Assembly (NCBI GenBank): GCA_021495925.1
Contig: JAKEKT010000087.1
Coordinates: 62,001-126,000 of the forward strand
Direction: 5' to 3'
DNA from: Diplodia intermedia
Lineage: Eukaryota > Ascomycota > Dothideomycetes > Botryosphaeriales > Botryosphaeriaceae
DNA length: 64,000 nt
A program made the translations under genes and the position numbers. A model generated the notes under the pieces. It made no database searches, was not told the DNA's origin, and saw nothing but the letters and a program-made list of their open reading frames with translations. Below, piece after piece: positions 1 to 12,360 of the stretch. Every line of letters begins with the position of its first letter. The stretch's first letter is position 1.

Positions 1-335
1 CGTGCTTCCGCTCCACCCTGCTAACACAAAGGGCAGGTCATCGGTGACCTCTGGGAACGTTTCGTCGGCCTGATTGAGGAGGGTGTCCACGAGGGGTAAG
101 CGGCCTCTGCCTCGAAGCCTCGAGAGCACGCGACTGACGGCTGCGCAGTGACGCCATGGACCAGCTCAGACTCAACCGCTACTGCTGCCGCCGCATGGTC
201 ATGACCCACGTCGACCTCATCGAGAAGCTGCTCAAGTATGTGTAACCCGTGACTGCATGCGGGTGGGCAGAGACTGACCCGAACAGGTACAACAACGCCG
301 AGCGCGAGCTCCAGCGCATCCGCCAAGGCGCATAG
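1..335 (+). CDS. RPB10: RNA polymerases I/II/III subunit RPB10 (ABC10-beta), 5'-truncated by the window edge
   Basis: Small zinc-binding subunit shared by the three nuclear RNA polymerases. Three exons are visible: 32-95, 149-235 and 287-335. The first reads QVIGDLWERF. The second reads DAMDQLRLNRYCCRR, including the family's paired cysteines, and continues MVMTHVDLIEKLL. The third ends RIRQGA then TAG. Introns at 96-148 and 236-286 have GTAAG and GTATGT donors and CAG acceptors, with CTGAC-like branch sites. The sequence before 32 ends in a CTAAC branch site and AAAG acceptor, so a further intron starts outside the window and the N-terminal zinc-binding residues are missing. The core motifs match the roughly 70-residue RPB10 family closely. 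The C-terminal tail is a little longer than I expect, which may be lineage-specific. Confidence 0.93.
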
Positions 336-1066
336 ATACCCCCGACACGGCAACAGAGTTGAGGGGATGCAATCCGCGCGACACCACGAAAAGATCAGAG
401 GCATATTGGCGAAAGGCGTTTTCCGGCGCAAGGGTTTTTGTAATTTTCCCAGCGGCTATATGTATCTTCTTGGTGGAACACGAAACTAGAAGCTTGAGGG
501 AAGCCTTGGACTTTCTGAAAGGGCTACACTTGGACTTCTGAGTAGGTGGGTGACTTTTGAGCATTCAGACACGGTCTCCCCGCCATTTCACAGCATCTCG
601 TGCGAACACGGTGACTGGAGAAGTCGTCCTTGCCCCCAGATAAGCATCCGACAATGGAACACGGTGCCCCAATTCCAACGTGAGATTTCGGCAGCTCACA
701 AGTGCTTTGGTGGCGGCAAATGGCCCGCCATGGACGCTTCTTTATCCCGCGAATTTATCTATCGATCGTCATTCTTGGCGCGCCTGCTTAGTCACCCAAA
801 AATGTGCATCATGCCTTCCGTCACCACCGACCGAAGCTCCAACCAACCCACATCAAAGCAAACCCCACCACCCATCCCACCGCCAAACACCGTACGTGCC
901 TCCCCGCCCGCCCCCCAGCGCGTCTTCGCGCTCCACCCTTGTCGACACCCTCCCGAGAAAGCGAAAACCCCGTTGGGCTAACATTGGGGGACCGCCGCAG
1001 CAAAACACCTTTTTTTCCCCGGCCACCTCCAAACGACCAAACCCATCCCACAGACAAGCAACAGCA

Positions 1067-1420
1067 ATGGTCCCCAAGCGCGCACCCGCCCCCGCCCGCC
1101 GCCCCGAGTCGCAGAGCATGTTCTCCACCGCCTACGCCACCGTCACCAACCCCGAGAACCGCCCCGTCATCACCGGCGTCGCCATGTTCGCTGTAAGTTT
1201 TCTTTCCTCTCTCTCCCTCCCCCTCTCTCTCTCTCCCCCTCTCTTTCTCTCGCTCGCTCTCGCTCTCGCTCTCTCACGCCGCTCCACAGCCGAGACAAAA
1301 GCGGGCTGTGGATTGTTGGCGAAATGGAATGGAGAATGGCGATGCTGATTTGCGATTCGTCGATAGGCTGGCGTCGCGTTCCTGCACAGCAGCTGGAGCG
1401 AGCTGCTGCTCCCCGCGTAA
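1067..1420 (+). CDS. Small single-pass membrane protein, probable mitochondrial TOM complex subunit Tom6-like
   Basis: Two exons (1067-1192 and 1367-1420) joined in phase 0 give a 59-residue protein. The N-terminus is basic and proline-rich (MVPKRAPAPARR). It is followed by a polar stretch ending TNPENR, a hydrophobic segment (VITGVAMFA joined to AGVAFLH), and the ending SSWSELLLPA. A short basic head, one C-terminal hydrophobic anchor and an SSW-E-LLP ending resemble fungal Tom6, which stabilises the outer-membrane translocase. The intron (1193-1366) has a GTAAGT donor, an ATAG acceptor and a long CT-repeat. The ATG follows AGCA and is the only one that gives this product. The family call rests on remembered motif likeness of a very short protein, so it is moderate. 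Another small tail-anchored mitochondrial protein is possible. Confidence 0.55.
1200..1276 (+). repeat. CT/CTCG-rich pyrimidine tract inside the intron
   Basis: About 75 nt of almost pure pyrimidine made of imperfect CT, CCCT and CGCT units. It lies directly after the donor of the single intron of the Tom6-like gene. Confidence 0.85.
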
Positions 1421-4400
1421 AGGAACAGGAAGAGAAGAGGAGAGGAGGGCGGATCGACGACGGCGTGTTGGGGGAAATTGCGCCGATGAGGGAGAGTGCG
1501 ACACCGCGTCATACGGGACGACGCGTCGGGAGCGGAAGGAACTTAGAGGTCGGGATGATGGTGATGTACGCTATAAGATGGAGGCGGATTGTGGGTCGGC
1601 CTGGGTCTCTCTCTCCTCGTGAAATGGGAAGGGAGCGCGGAAAAAGGCCGTGTACAGCAGTTATGGCTTGCCGGGCGTCATTTTTCTGTTTTTTTTTTTC
1701 TTCCTTCCTGAGAGGAGGGGTTATGGGATACACCACTTTACATCGAAAAGAATTGAATATGGCTGTGAGGTGGCTTGCAGGGTCGATGACGTCGTGGGTG
1801 TCCGTGGTCTGGTGATGGGGGGTTGTGGCTTGTCTTTAAAAGCCAGCTGGGTTTCTGCGGTGGTTCGGAGCAGCAACTCACTGCATGTCGGGAACGCAAT
1901 TGCTCTCGTCCAAAAAGTCGGCGTTTCATACTGCCTTGGAGGGCTGGAGTGTTGGCTGTTACTGCCTTGCAGGGCTTGACCACCACAATCCGCACCGACT
2001 GCCTCAGCTTCCCGCGGCGAAAGATGCTGCATCCCTTCGCAGTGATCCTCACCATTGTGTTCAAAGCATCCCCGCCATCATGAGCCTTTGATGCTGCACA
2101 TCAGCACGGCTTGTCGGCCAATCGCGCTTCCATCGTGCCCTGCGATGACGACACAAGCATAAGAACAGGAAGAGCGCCCAACCAGTTCTGCATTGTCGAC
2201 TCCCCATCCTCTCTCCAAGTTAGTTACTTGTCTGCCTGGATCATGCTTTCGCAGCTCTGCCATGGTTGTCTACCGAGCTTGGCCTAAGGAGTGAAAGGAA
2301 ACCTATATATCTATCCGCCGCTCACTCCGCACATCCAAGCCGCCGCGTGCTACACCCACCACCGCGGGTCACGAGCGCATCGCTCAAGGATGTCGGCAGG
2401 GCCGGTGAAGCGGTCCAGCTGACATTGGTACCCACGATAGAAGGGCGGTTTAAAAGCGGAGGGTCTGGGGGCGCTCTGGACACTTCGGAGGACAGGAGCA
2501 GGTTGCCTTTTCTCTCTTCTTTCTTTCCAGAGACAATCAGGTATTACACTTGCTTGAACGATGGAAAAGCTAGCTTCACTCCAGAGATTCTAACTACTGT
2601 ACTTGCCTTTCGCGTCTGCCGCCCAACTCGCGTCATACGTGGGAGCAATGTAGGCTGAGTACCAAAACGGTTCGGACAAACAACGAACAATGCCGGCATC
2701 CATCAACTTCTTGCGATGCTCACCATCAGCATTGTCACGCTTCCAAAGCCATGATTGCAGCGTGGACTGGTCTGGGACTTGCGACGGTCACGCTCTCCCG
2801 TCTCTTCCGCACGCAATGAAGTCTGCTGTGTATCCATCACCGAAGTTCCTTCTTTGAAACTGTCGTCTAGCGTCAGAAATTCCACCTTGGCACAACTTCA
2901 GTGTTGACGGGCGGGCGAGCTGGTTTATTTTATAGGATCCGATCCAATTCGATTCGATTCGATCCCAGCTGCAGCAGCTGGAGGGGGCCGGCGCGTCTGC
3001 CGCTGGTGCCAACCCCTCTGCCTTTGGGCGCCACAAGCCCCGTGAGCAGCACCGAGCGTCCACGGGAGACGCTTTAAAACGACAGCTCAGTAGGTGGGGT
3101 TTTGTTCACGAACCAAAGGCGCACAATGCATTTTGCGAAGACGACAATAACTCACTGGCTCTGTGTTCTGTCCAGTTTTTTCTCTTGCTACTGCGGGTAG
3201 AGTCACTTCCCGCCCATCAGCCAACGACGCGTCGCCGCGACCTTCCGATGCTGAGCCTCAGCAGCAAGGGAGATTGCTCTTCAGCAACATGGGCTGTGAT
3301 GATGACCGGGTAGCAACCGCGCGTGCCGGACCAGTTACTCCGGACGCCGCGGGGCCGCGCGACGGAAAGTCAAACGCAGTGGTAAAGGCAGGAACCAAAG
3401 TCATTTCACTCCGTGTTCCTTGGATTAACGCAAAGCGCATTGGTGGTACGTTGAACGGCGGGGACGATCGGGCGTGCTTTAAGTCGTAACCGCGAAGACT
3501 CGGCCTGGCGGAGGGGGAAGGATGGAGTCACGAGTCGAGCGGCGGCGCGGCGCACGTGTGTCGAGGCCGCGCATCGCATCGCATGGTGGAGCGGGGCACG
3601 CGGGGGTTTTCGTGAGGGGGTGAGGTGATGGTGGATAAAAGGGCGTTGCTTGATGCGACTGTTCGGTGTGGGACACTGGATCGTTCTCGGGAGAGACTGT
3701 TAGAGAACAACTCTACTGTTCGCGGCGAGGCCAAAAGCGAAGAGAGTTACTGGGGGATGCTGTTCTCCTGGACACCGCGACTCGATGACTTCGGTGCCCA
3801 GGGCTCGCGTACGTGAGGGCATCGGCTGATACTGACGAGCCTCGTCGTTGTTGGAAGATGCTGAGGCGCTACGCTACTTGCAGATGGGGCTCAAACTCGT
3901 CAGCAATTGGTGCAAGTAAATTTTGGGATGCCGAGGTCGTCCAAAGTACCGTGTGGTCGTGACGTATATCTCCAAACAGCGCGCCAGTTTGTTGCCTGTG
4001 AAGACTGGTTGCTGAAGCAGAGTAAGGCTGTCCAGTTTGCATTTGGCACATTTGTCATTGCGGCAGATATAAGCGGAGCGGATATCACATGCAGGAGGCT
4101 GGATGCGGGCCGAAGTACACTCGAGGATCAATATTCATATATATTGCCGAGCTTTCTGATCTCAGCTCCGTTCCTCAAACGGGATCAGCAACGCTGTAGC
4201 ACCGGCGTTGAGAAATTTCGACTGTGTTCCCGCCTGGCCCTAGACGACATATTCTTCGACTTTGGGGAAGTCCTTGTTTGGATGCAGTCCTGCTATTTAC
4301 TTGAAATCACGGCCACTTTAAATTTTCAGCAGCTTCATCATTCCACGATACTGCTGAAAAGCAAGACTTGCCGAGATGGTTGAGTTCTTGCACGCAAATT

Positions 4401-5410
4401 CGATGCTACCAATCGTCAAAGTCGTCAAGTCAAACAAGAAATGTGGAGATACACGAGGCATTTGCCGACATCTCCAGCGGGAAGCAGAAGGCAAAACAAG
4501 TGGGTGGATGATCTCAACTTGCATCACTCTCCAATGAAAGAATAACATTTTGTCTTTCAGATTCAGTCTGTATCGAACGACATGTTATATCTGTACAACT
4601 AGCACTTGGAAATGCATGTCAAGTGCATTCTTTCCTGCGCGAAAGATTGGCACCTGCGGCTCACGCAAAAAGACATACATAAAAGCAGGACGTCTACTCG
4701 TATCCTCAATCATGAGCACACACGCGAGGATACTTCAAGAATTGTTTCACTCGTCAAGCCGAATGAGCCCCCTAATACTGCCTTTGTCGGCATGGAATCC
4801 TTGACTGTTCCGGCTTCTACGGTAGGAAGTTTCAACACTGACACGATTTGGAACTCGATGCCAGTCTCCATCCTCAAACTTGGTGCTGAAGGACGGCATT
4901 ACCTGATGATGAAGGTTTGCAACGACTCTCAAAGTAAGTGAATGGGGAGTAACAGAGGCGAAGGTATGTAGATAAATGACGCGGAGTAGCTGGATCGGAC
5001 AGCCGAAAGGAAAGCAGAGAGTTGTTAACATCAATGTTTTTGTTCAAGTTCATGCGAAGGAGATTGAAGCTGCTGTGTTCTTACATTGATAGATTCTACT
5101 GAGCTTATATACACTAATATGTGCGCACGGGGAAGGGAGAGCATTACGTAATCGTGAAGTGGATAGGAAAAAGGGATCTGGTGTTGACGCATGGTTTTAG
5201 AAAGCAGGCAAACCGGCAATGAAGCAAGGTAATCGACTCTGCTGATCTGCCCGACATGGATTTGGTGAAATGTGAAAAATGAGTTTTCGTATGCAAGAGA
5301 TACCAATATAGCGTCTGCGTGGAGAGAGATATCGGTGGAGTGCCAGCCCCAGCCAACTTGAATTCCTCACCGCGACAATTCCTCCTTCCGACTGCGGCCG
5401 GATTGTGATG
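1421..5410. other. Intergenic region of about 4 kb without a supportable gene
   Basis: No open frame here shows a recognisable domain, sensible splice sites or an ATG in a convincing context. Composition is mixed. There is a (ATTCG)3 stretch around 2948-2964 and a TATATAT near 2305. The end nearest 5411 is probably the 3' flank of the tyrosinase gene. I see no transposon remnant. Confidence 0.6.
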
Positions 5411-6513
5411 CTAGTACTTGTAACACATGACGTCGTTCTGCGTCGTCAGGAACTTGCTCACGGGAAGGTCCGCGGCAAGTCCGAACATCGGAAGGATATC
5501 ATTCAGGTTCGCCTGCGGAGGCGTCGTGCCGTCGAACTGGTTCTGCGTCCTGATCCCGCTGTACTCTTTGTGGCGCTTGACGGGATCTTTCTGTTGCCAT
5601 TGGTACCAGAGGCGATCGATCTGGCCGTGGTGGAGGAAGAATATGGGATCTAACATCAACATTAGCCAACCACTCCAAACCTCCACGTAGATGCACTGGA
5701 AACACACCGTTCGGCGAGGTAGCGGGAATCATGTCGCCTCCGATGGCGCGATGTATGGAGAAGTGCGGACCGCCCTCCATGGCCAGCCGATAAGTGTTGT
5801 AGTTGCCCAAGGCCTGGATCTTGTCGACGACGGCGGGCGAGTATTTCGGGGCCGACATGTCGCCCGGGAAGTCGGTGCCGTTGTTGAAGTTGCGGGCCAG
5901 GCAGTGCGGGTGCAGGTTGTTCCTCAGGTAGGCCGGGCGGAAGTCCTTGAACGGCCCGTCGACGACGCACAGCGACCGGTTCTGCTGGCTGCCGCTGCCG
6001 CCGAAGCCGGTTTTGGCGTCCCACATGGGCGCGCGGTCCATGGGGTCTATCGAGTCCCAGGCCCAGTCCCAGTAGCTTCGGGACGATCAGCTGACTTGTC
6101 TTGGTGTTTCGGGAGGCGGCTGTGAGGCACTTACGTCGCGCTGCCGTTGTAGCCGCAGCTTTGGAGCGCTCGCTCGTACAGATGCACAAAGTAGCGGTGC
6201 CAGGGAAGGAATGCTGCTACCAAGTGGACTGTTCCGGGTCTTAGCAGTTGGAAACGTCCGGATCAATGGCAAGCTTACTCCGCTTGTTGAGCGCGTTGTG
6301 GACGTAAGGAAAGTCGTCGTAGAGGCTGGTGTTGAGACCGAGGACCGACTCCCTCGTCCTCAAGCAACGAACGGCGGCGACATAGCTTCGGCGATCGCCG
6401 TCAGACAGCTGGCGCCACTCTATGCGGGTGACTGGCTGGGTGCAATACGACGAAGGGTATACGGCGCTAGCAGTGAGGGTCGCGAAAGTGAGAACAAGAG
6501 TAGGGATGAGCAT
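5411..6513 (-). CDS. Secreted tyrosinase (type-3 copper polyphenol oxidase)
   Basis: Oxidises phenols to quinones, as in melanin or related pigment formation, probably outside the cell. Four exons, 6513-6279, 6228-6135, 6075-5708 and 5649-5411, give 311 residues. The introns are 50, 59 and 58 nt with GTAAGC, GTAAGT and GTGTGT donors. Residues 1-18 form a hydrophobic signal peptide. Likely CuA ligands are H72, H80 and H89 (AFLPWHRYF). CuB ligands are H214 and H218 (GGPHFSIHR) and H239/H240 (FFLHHGQIDRLW). The YWDWAWDS block seen in the family follows CuA. The length fits the short, secreted fungal tyrosinases that lack the C-terminal cap. An in-frame ATG exists at 6549, but it lies only about 7 nt after a TATA box, so the start at 6513 is preferred. 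No clustered biosynthetic genes lie beside it. Confidence 0.9.
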
Positions 6514-6554
6514 GTTGGCAGATGACGTGGGGCAGTCGACGGGAAACATGGTAG

Positions 6555-6563
6555 CTTTATATA
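6555..6563 (-). promoter_or_regulatory. TATA box of the tyrosinase gene
   Basis: The minus strand reads TATATAAAG, ending 42 nt before the ATG at 6513. Its position rules out the in-frame ATG at 6549 as the usual start. Confidence 0.6.
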
Positions 6564-8084
6564 CTCCGAAGAATGCAGCGGAAAATCGGCAGAGCCTGCC
6601 GCACTGTCTGAATGCGTAACGGTGGTGTTCGCGATAAGCGCAAGCGGCTGCGCTGCGGGTGGTAGGCTAGCAAACAAGCACCTCGCTTAAGCTAGCGCGC
6701 GGGTCAACCGCAAACCTAACACCACGCATTTTCCGAGCTTCGACTCTTCTTACTTTGCCATCGTGAACTATGCATCTTCTCCCTGTGAGCAGAGGGTCCA
6801 TGTTGTGCTCCAGTCCTGTTGCCAATTCCCATTTCTTGATTTTTTTACCCCCCGTCACACCCCATCCACGTCCGCATCAACCGATCGTGATATCATCACT
6901 TACACTTCATTGGCTGTTTGCAACGTGTAGACTAAGGCCCATACTACTGTTGAAGATCGAGAGCCGCACATGGTAATTTACCCAGAATAGTAAGACTCGA
7001 CTGGGCATAGTCCCATCTCTGCTGTGGATCGTCTCCGCCCGCTGTGAAGCCCCCTCGCGGGAATATCCATTAAGCTTTCAAAACAAACAAATGTCATTCC
7101 ACCACCCGCTAGGGAAGTTAGTCGAGTCGGACTTCAACGGCGTCCGCCCAGACCCTGCAGCAACCCAACCCCCACGCTCGCCAGCGTGAACGAAGATGGC
7201 ATGTTATCCGACTGGGCAGCTAAACAATCCAAATCAGTGGGGAGCGCGCACTTCGCACTCGTCGCTAAGGGCGTGAATTTGGAAGTGGAGAAACATCTAG
7301 AGGGTATCTTCTGGTTTCCTCTTGCGGCAATCCGGAGCCAAAGTCCGGCAGGGGTGTGGGGCGCTGTTTCCCGGTCCAAGTGAGTGTATGGTTTGACATA
7401 TGCTACGGGAACCGTGAGACGGGATTCCGGAGTTTTTAGTCATGTCAAACATCACTGTTTCAAGCTCATGAGCATCACTAACATCGGTCGTTCATTGCTA
7501 TCATTGCTATCTGTTAAACACCACCTTCATTATCTACCCTCCGCCCTGTCACCATTCACCTGCTGTAGAATCCTCGTGCATATAAGCCTCAGCCTAGTAA
7601 CTCGAAAAAGCAGCAGTAGGATCCTCATTCTTTCGTTTTGTTCGACGGGTCATATTCGAAGTCGGAAGTGATCGAAATCTCACGCCTTGCACGGATGTGA
7701 GTTCATGGGCCTTTATAGTCATCCAACGGGGATAGGATGCTCTGTGTTCATTATTTGGAAGCTGTCTGACATTGCCGGTATGCAGCGCGTGATGCACATC
7801 ACGGGAGACCACGAAGTCTGTAACCACTGCATCGCACAGCATAAAAGCTTCCCATTTGTCGGACATGGATCTTCCACACGTACATCATGGAGTCGGAGGC
7901 TTCTCTACTAAGGCGACTCACTCAAAAGGCAAGATTCACACAGTACTGTGGGAATCTTTTGTGCCTCTCCAACCGTGGCTTAGTCTGGACTTACGGGTTC
8001 ATGGCTACAGTAAAGCTCCTCCATTGCCGAAGACCCTCATTATAACGAAGAGATGCCGCAGAGCAGCAATGACCAGTAATAATG

Positions 8085-8098
8085 AAAAAAAAAAAAAA
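8085..8098. repeat. Poly(A) tract
   Basis: Uninterrupted run of 14 A in the intergenic region. Confidence 0.9.
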
Positions 8099-11000
8099 CA
8101 GCTGGTGTACAACAGCATCGAAGTGAGCGGGCTGCAGACGTCTTCCTGGGACCACCGGGAGTGACGCCCAAGTGAAATACGCCTCGTGGATCAAGCAAAG
8201 TAGGAGCACCAGGACGCCTGATCGTAAGAACAGTCTGTGGTTCTGTATTGCTGTTGTAATCCAAGGCGATGCTGTGGAGTAGTCAGGGCAATGTAGCTGC
8301 CGCCTCGTGCCCACCAACTGCCTCGTGACGTGGTTATGGCCACGAGCTGCCAGGAATGAGCACGCATGCGCTCACAAGATGTGAATGTGGCACAATCGGT
8401 GTTCTTGGAGCATGCGAGAGAAGCACCAACAGCGTAGCATATGATCAAATGCGCAGTCGTTGATATTTTACTTAAATGCTGTTGTATGCCCGAGCAAAAA
8501 GCTCACCGCCAGACCACACTTGAGAGTAAGGAATCTACCGTCCGACCCGCTGCATTCTGGAGTCAGTTGTTGAATTCCGCAGAGCGAGCGGGGCGGATGG
8601 AAGGGCAACCCTGGATATGGACTTGGCACGATACCAACGGTTGTGGTGGTGGTGGTCGATGGGCGCAGTATGACCTGTTTGGATGACGGCAACTCCATAA
8701 TCTTTTTTTCCGTACATGGTTGGGTCCATACTGTTCCGCACGCTTGCCATGTGCCGGTGTCCAACTCCAGTGTTGCCCGGCTCATTGGACTCGCCTCACC
8801 TGGCTCTTGCAATGCTCTCTTTGGCGCTGGGAAGGCCATGATGGGTCGGCGGCGGGGACGTCTGACTTCCGTCCTCCCACACCTCATCATTGTCCATATG
8901 CAGTTGGCTGGCTATCCAGTGGCCAGTATATCTCAACCGCCTCCACCCTTCTTTCCGCGCATTCACTCGTCCGAAGGGCATCACGCGGTAGTTCCTAGGC
9001 CAGCTTTTTGCGAAATCCTTCATGGTTAATCTCTGCAGTCTCAATCACTTCCAGCATACTTCCAAGCTCTTCCTTTCACCTACCTGACTCTGAAAACACC
9101 ACGGAACACCTTGGCCGGAGCCGAAAGCCACACCACCTTCGCGTACTCCGGGACCGCGATATCGGCAACGGCAGCGTCTCAGAAACCTCGGTTCGCTCGT
9201 GATCGCAACGGAACGGCTTCCCACTGCGAAGAGGGGAAAGAGAAAAAAAAAAGTGTCCAACGCGGCCTCATCCTCCACTCAACTCCCACACCGAACACGA
9301 ACCGCGGTCCATGCTCCACACCAATCCACACAGCCCCAACCATCCCCCTCATCTCGCTCGCGAGCCCCCCACCCCCCGCTACCGCGTCCGGCCCCAAACG
9401 CAAACCCCTCATGCAGCCTTCGCGAGCTCGCATGAAATGCCCAGCCGGAGGTGTGTCCACGTGTACGCAAATCCCGTCCACGGCCGCCCCTCCCAATCAC
9501 CACCACCATTCTTACGAACCCCGAGACCCGGGGCCTCGGTTGGCCGCACAGCCCCCCTCTCGATGACACGGGCGGCCCCAGCCATTTCGACGTCGTTCGC
9601 CAGCGATCGTTGGATTTTTTCCTCTCGCAGAAGGAGAAGGAGTTGCCGAGCGGTTTCAGTAGGCGGGGGAAAAGGGGAAGGGAAAAAAAAAAGAAAATAA
9701 CGTCCCATCGTGACATCGAACCGCCACACACCTCCGTCACCTTGGCGCGCGCCGCAGCTGACGCAACAACGACGACGCCGAGAGAAGACGGCCGCCGCTA
9801 CGTCCGCAACCCCAACGCAACTGCCGAGCACCGAGAGCAGCTTGATTCCGGCCGAAGGAAGGGAGCCCGGAGAAAACGAGGGGAAAGGGGGGAGGGCCGC
9901 GTCGAATGCAACAGTCCGGATCCCAACTTGACTTTTTTTTTCTTTTCTGCGAGGGCAAAAAAGAAGCCAGCGTTTGAAGGCGTACGCGTTTTGCGTATGA
10001 CCAGGGGCCCAGAAAGTCCCACGAGCCTCTCCCTCCCCCTCCTCGCTCAAACAACGTCCGGGGTGGGGAGGCACATCCAGCCTCGGTATCGACGGTTGCA
10101 TTCATTCCCCGTCCCCACGCCACGTTCTCGGCCGTTGGAAATAGTTCGGGGGGGTGGTGGTCAGGCGGAATCTCGCGGGTGGTGGTGCCACGGGAAAAAA
10201 TTGCGTTTGCGGGTATGGTGGGGTCGGAAAATCTCCAACGATATTCGGGGGTCGAAAACGTATCTGAAGCAAAAAGCGTTCGTCGTCGTCTTCGTCACCT
10301 TTGGCCTAGAAGAGTCCATCAGCATGTTAGGCGGCAGGCAGCCCTCGCAAACGGCCGCAAAATCGATGACGATGGCTCTCTCCCGAGAAATTCGCAAAAT
10401 TTCCGAGCGAGAAAAGGTGTGTCGAGGCAACCGGAGCCGGTTTGATTTTCTTGCCGTCTGAGACTCTCGTGGTCGCAACGGTTGCGATTGGGGATAATCC
10501 GTTTCCCCGACGCAACGACTGGCGTCTGAGGAAGGCCCCCGTCCCACCGTGGGACGGAGAAATCAGAGAAGAGTGTGGACATGGTGGTACGACGACGGCT
10601 GGGTGGTTTTGTTCGGCTGGCAGAGTGAGTATGTCGTGCCGGCCGGGAGGCGGGGGTGCACGGCGAAACCGCGTGTTGTCGTCACACGCTTCGTGGCTGG
10701 CGATGTTTGCACGCGCGTCCAGAACAGCAGGCGTTGGTGGCCGTGGAAGAGCTGCTGTCTCAGAAGCGTATCGAGGCGTCGCGTTGGCTCTGCGTACTCG
10801 GCGGGTTGGTTGGGACGCAGCAATCACGTCCTGCGGGTGCAGCCACTCGGGCGGAGAGGAGATGGTCAGAAAAGGGGCGAGCAGTCAAGCGGCATGAAAG
10901 GTCGACCTCATTCTCCGAGGCTCCATGGTCTCGCATAACTGAAGACCCCGACGACGTTTGCTCGCCGGGGTCCTAAGAGATTGGTGGGAGGCCGACTCGA

Positions 11001-12333
11001 GGCCGGAAAGGTTTCGTTTTTCAAACTTTCTCCGCGGGCTGGTTCGCGTGTGCATAGCAAGGTTTCCAAACAATCACGGAAACAGACTGGATTCTGATAT
11101 ATGAAGGACGCGATCGAAGATTGTCCGGTGTCGCCGATCGAGCGGGGGAGCAACGCGGCAGTCCTGAGCGCATGAAAGAGGCCCGTCGGACGAAGGCCTG
11201 TTGAATCTCGCTAACGCTTCGACACGGCAGCGCGGGCAGCGAAGCAGAAACACAGCCCCAAGGCAGCCCGCGAGGTTGAGGTGACGGATTGTTTTCAGGC
11301 CGCTCGGCGAGGCAGCGCGGAGAAACTTGTGCTGGCGGGGCGGCGCATGACTGGCTATTCCTGAGATTTGGCGCCCCGAACGTCGATGTTTGCAAATTTC
11401 GAAGTGTTGTGGGTGTCGCGAGAGCCGAAACACGCGGGCGGCAAGGCAAACGGCAGCAGCGAGGTTGCACCGCTAAGTAAGACGTGTCAGCGTCAAGGGC
11501 CGCGGCTGCAGGCCTCAGGAGGCAAGGCACGAGGCTGAGCCACTGCAGAACAGCTCGCGGGTACCGCAGTGGCGGCTATACCGCCTGTCTCTTCTGCGTG
11601 AAGAAGGATGGGGGATTCTGACCGGTGTCTCCACAGTGCCACGTCGAAGCACCCCATCCGTCGTACCAACCGCTTTCCCGCCCCCGGACTGAAACGCGCA
11701 AACACCACACCGCTCCGGTAGATCTCCCTTGTGCTGTCGAGGACAATTGCTGATCTGGCCCGCCGCGCTCCCTGCTGCCCTCCCGAACACCCCACGGCCC
11801 AGCGCACAAACTTGCATAACGCTGCTTCCCCTGGGGCGGCGACGATGGGCTGCCAGCGCACAGGTTCCCGCCGCGGCGATGCGCGCTTCGCGAGGAAAAA
11901 GGAGAAGCAGGAAACAACCCACCTGACCGCGGCCCAAGGCTGGCCTGGCAATCAAACAGCAAGCAAGACGCAGAGCTAGCGGGCGGGCCCTCATTAAAGC
12001 GAGCAAAAGAAAAATGAGATGGGCGGCGGCTTTGTGGCTTGGCGCTGACAATAAAGTTGAGGCTCAACTCGCCCGCTCCACCGCCTGGTCCGTGACGGCG
12101 GCGCGCGCGACGGGCGCTTGTTCGGGCTGCGCTGGGTTAAAAAAAGCGCCCGAAAAAGAAAACGCCCTCGAGTGGTTCGCTTCGCCAGATCGCGTCGTGA
12201 GATCAGGTACGCGATGCGATGCCACGGCGACATGGGCCGGCGCAGCGCCCGAGCGGTGAGCTGAACCGCGCTCGCTTTCGTTTCGTCGCCCTACGACAGA
12301 CGCGGGCGCAGGCGCAGGCGCGCGGGCACCGAG

Positions 12334-12360
12334 TGCTGCTGCTGCTGCTGCTGCTGCTGC
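12334..12360. repeat. (TGC)9 trinucleotide microsatellite
   Basis: Nine perfect TGC units inside GC-rich intergenic DNA. It would encode a homopolymer in any frame, but no supported gene covers it. Confidence 0.9.

Noticed and set aside
2940..2990. Possible tRNA or mobile-element border at the ATTCGATTCGATTCGATCC string
   Set aside because: It is a simple pentanucleotide repeat; no stems, terminal repeats or target-site duplication nearby.
4606..4941. Open frame of 111 codons that looks partly protein-like
   Set aside because: Opens with an ATG but has no recognisable motif, partner exon or conserved block.
9451..10461. Long plus-strand open frame (336 codons)
   Set aside because: Arg/Pro/Lys-rich, no domain, covers poly(A) runs, and equally long frames occur on other strands in the same GC-rich DNA.
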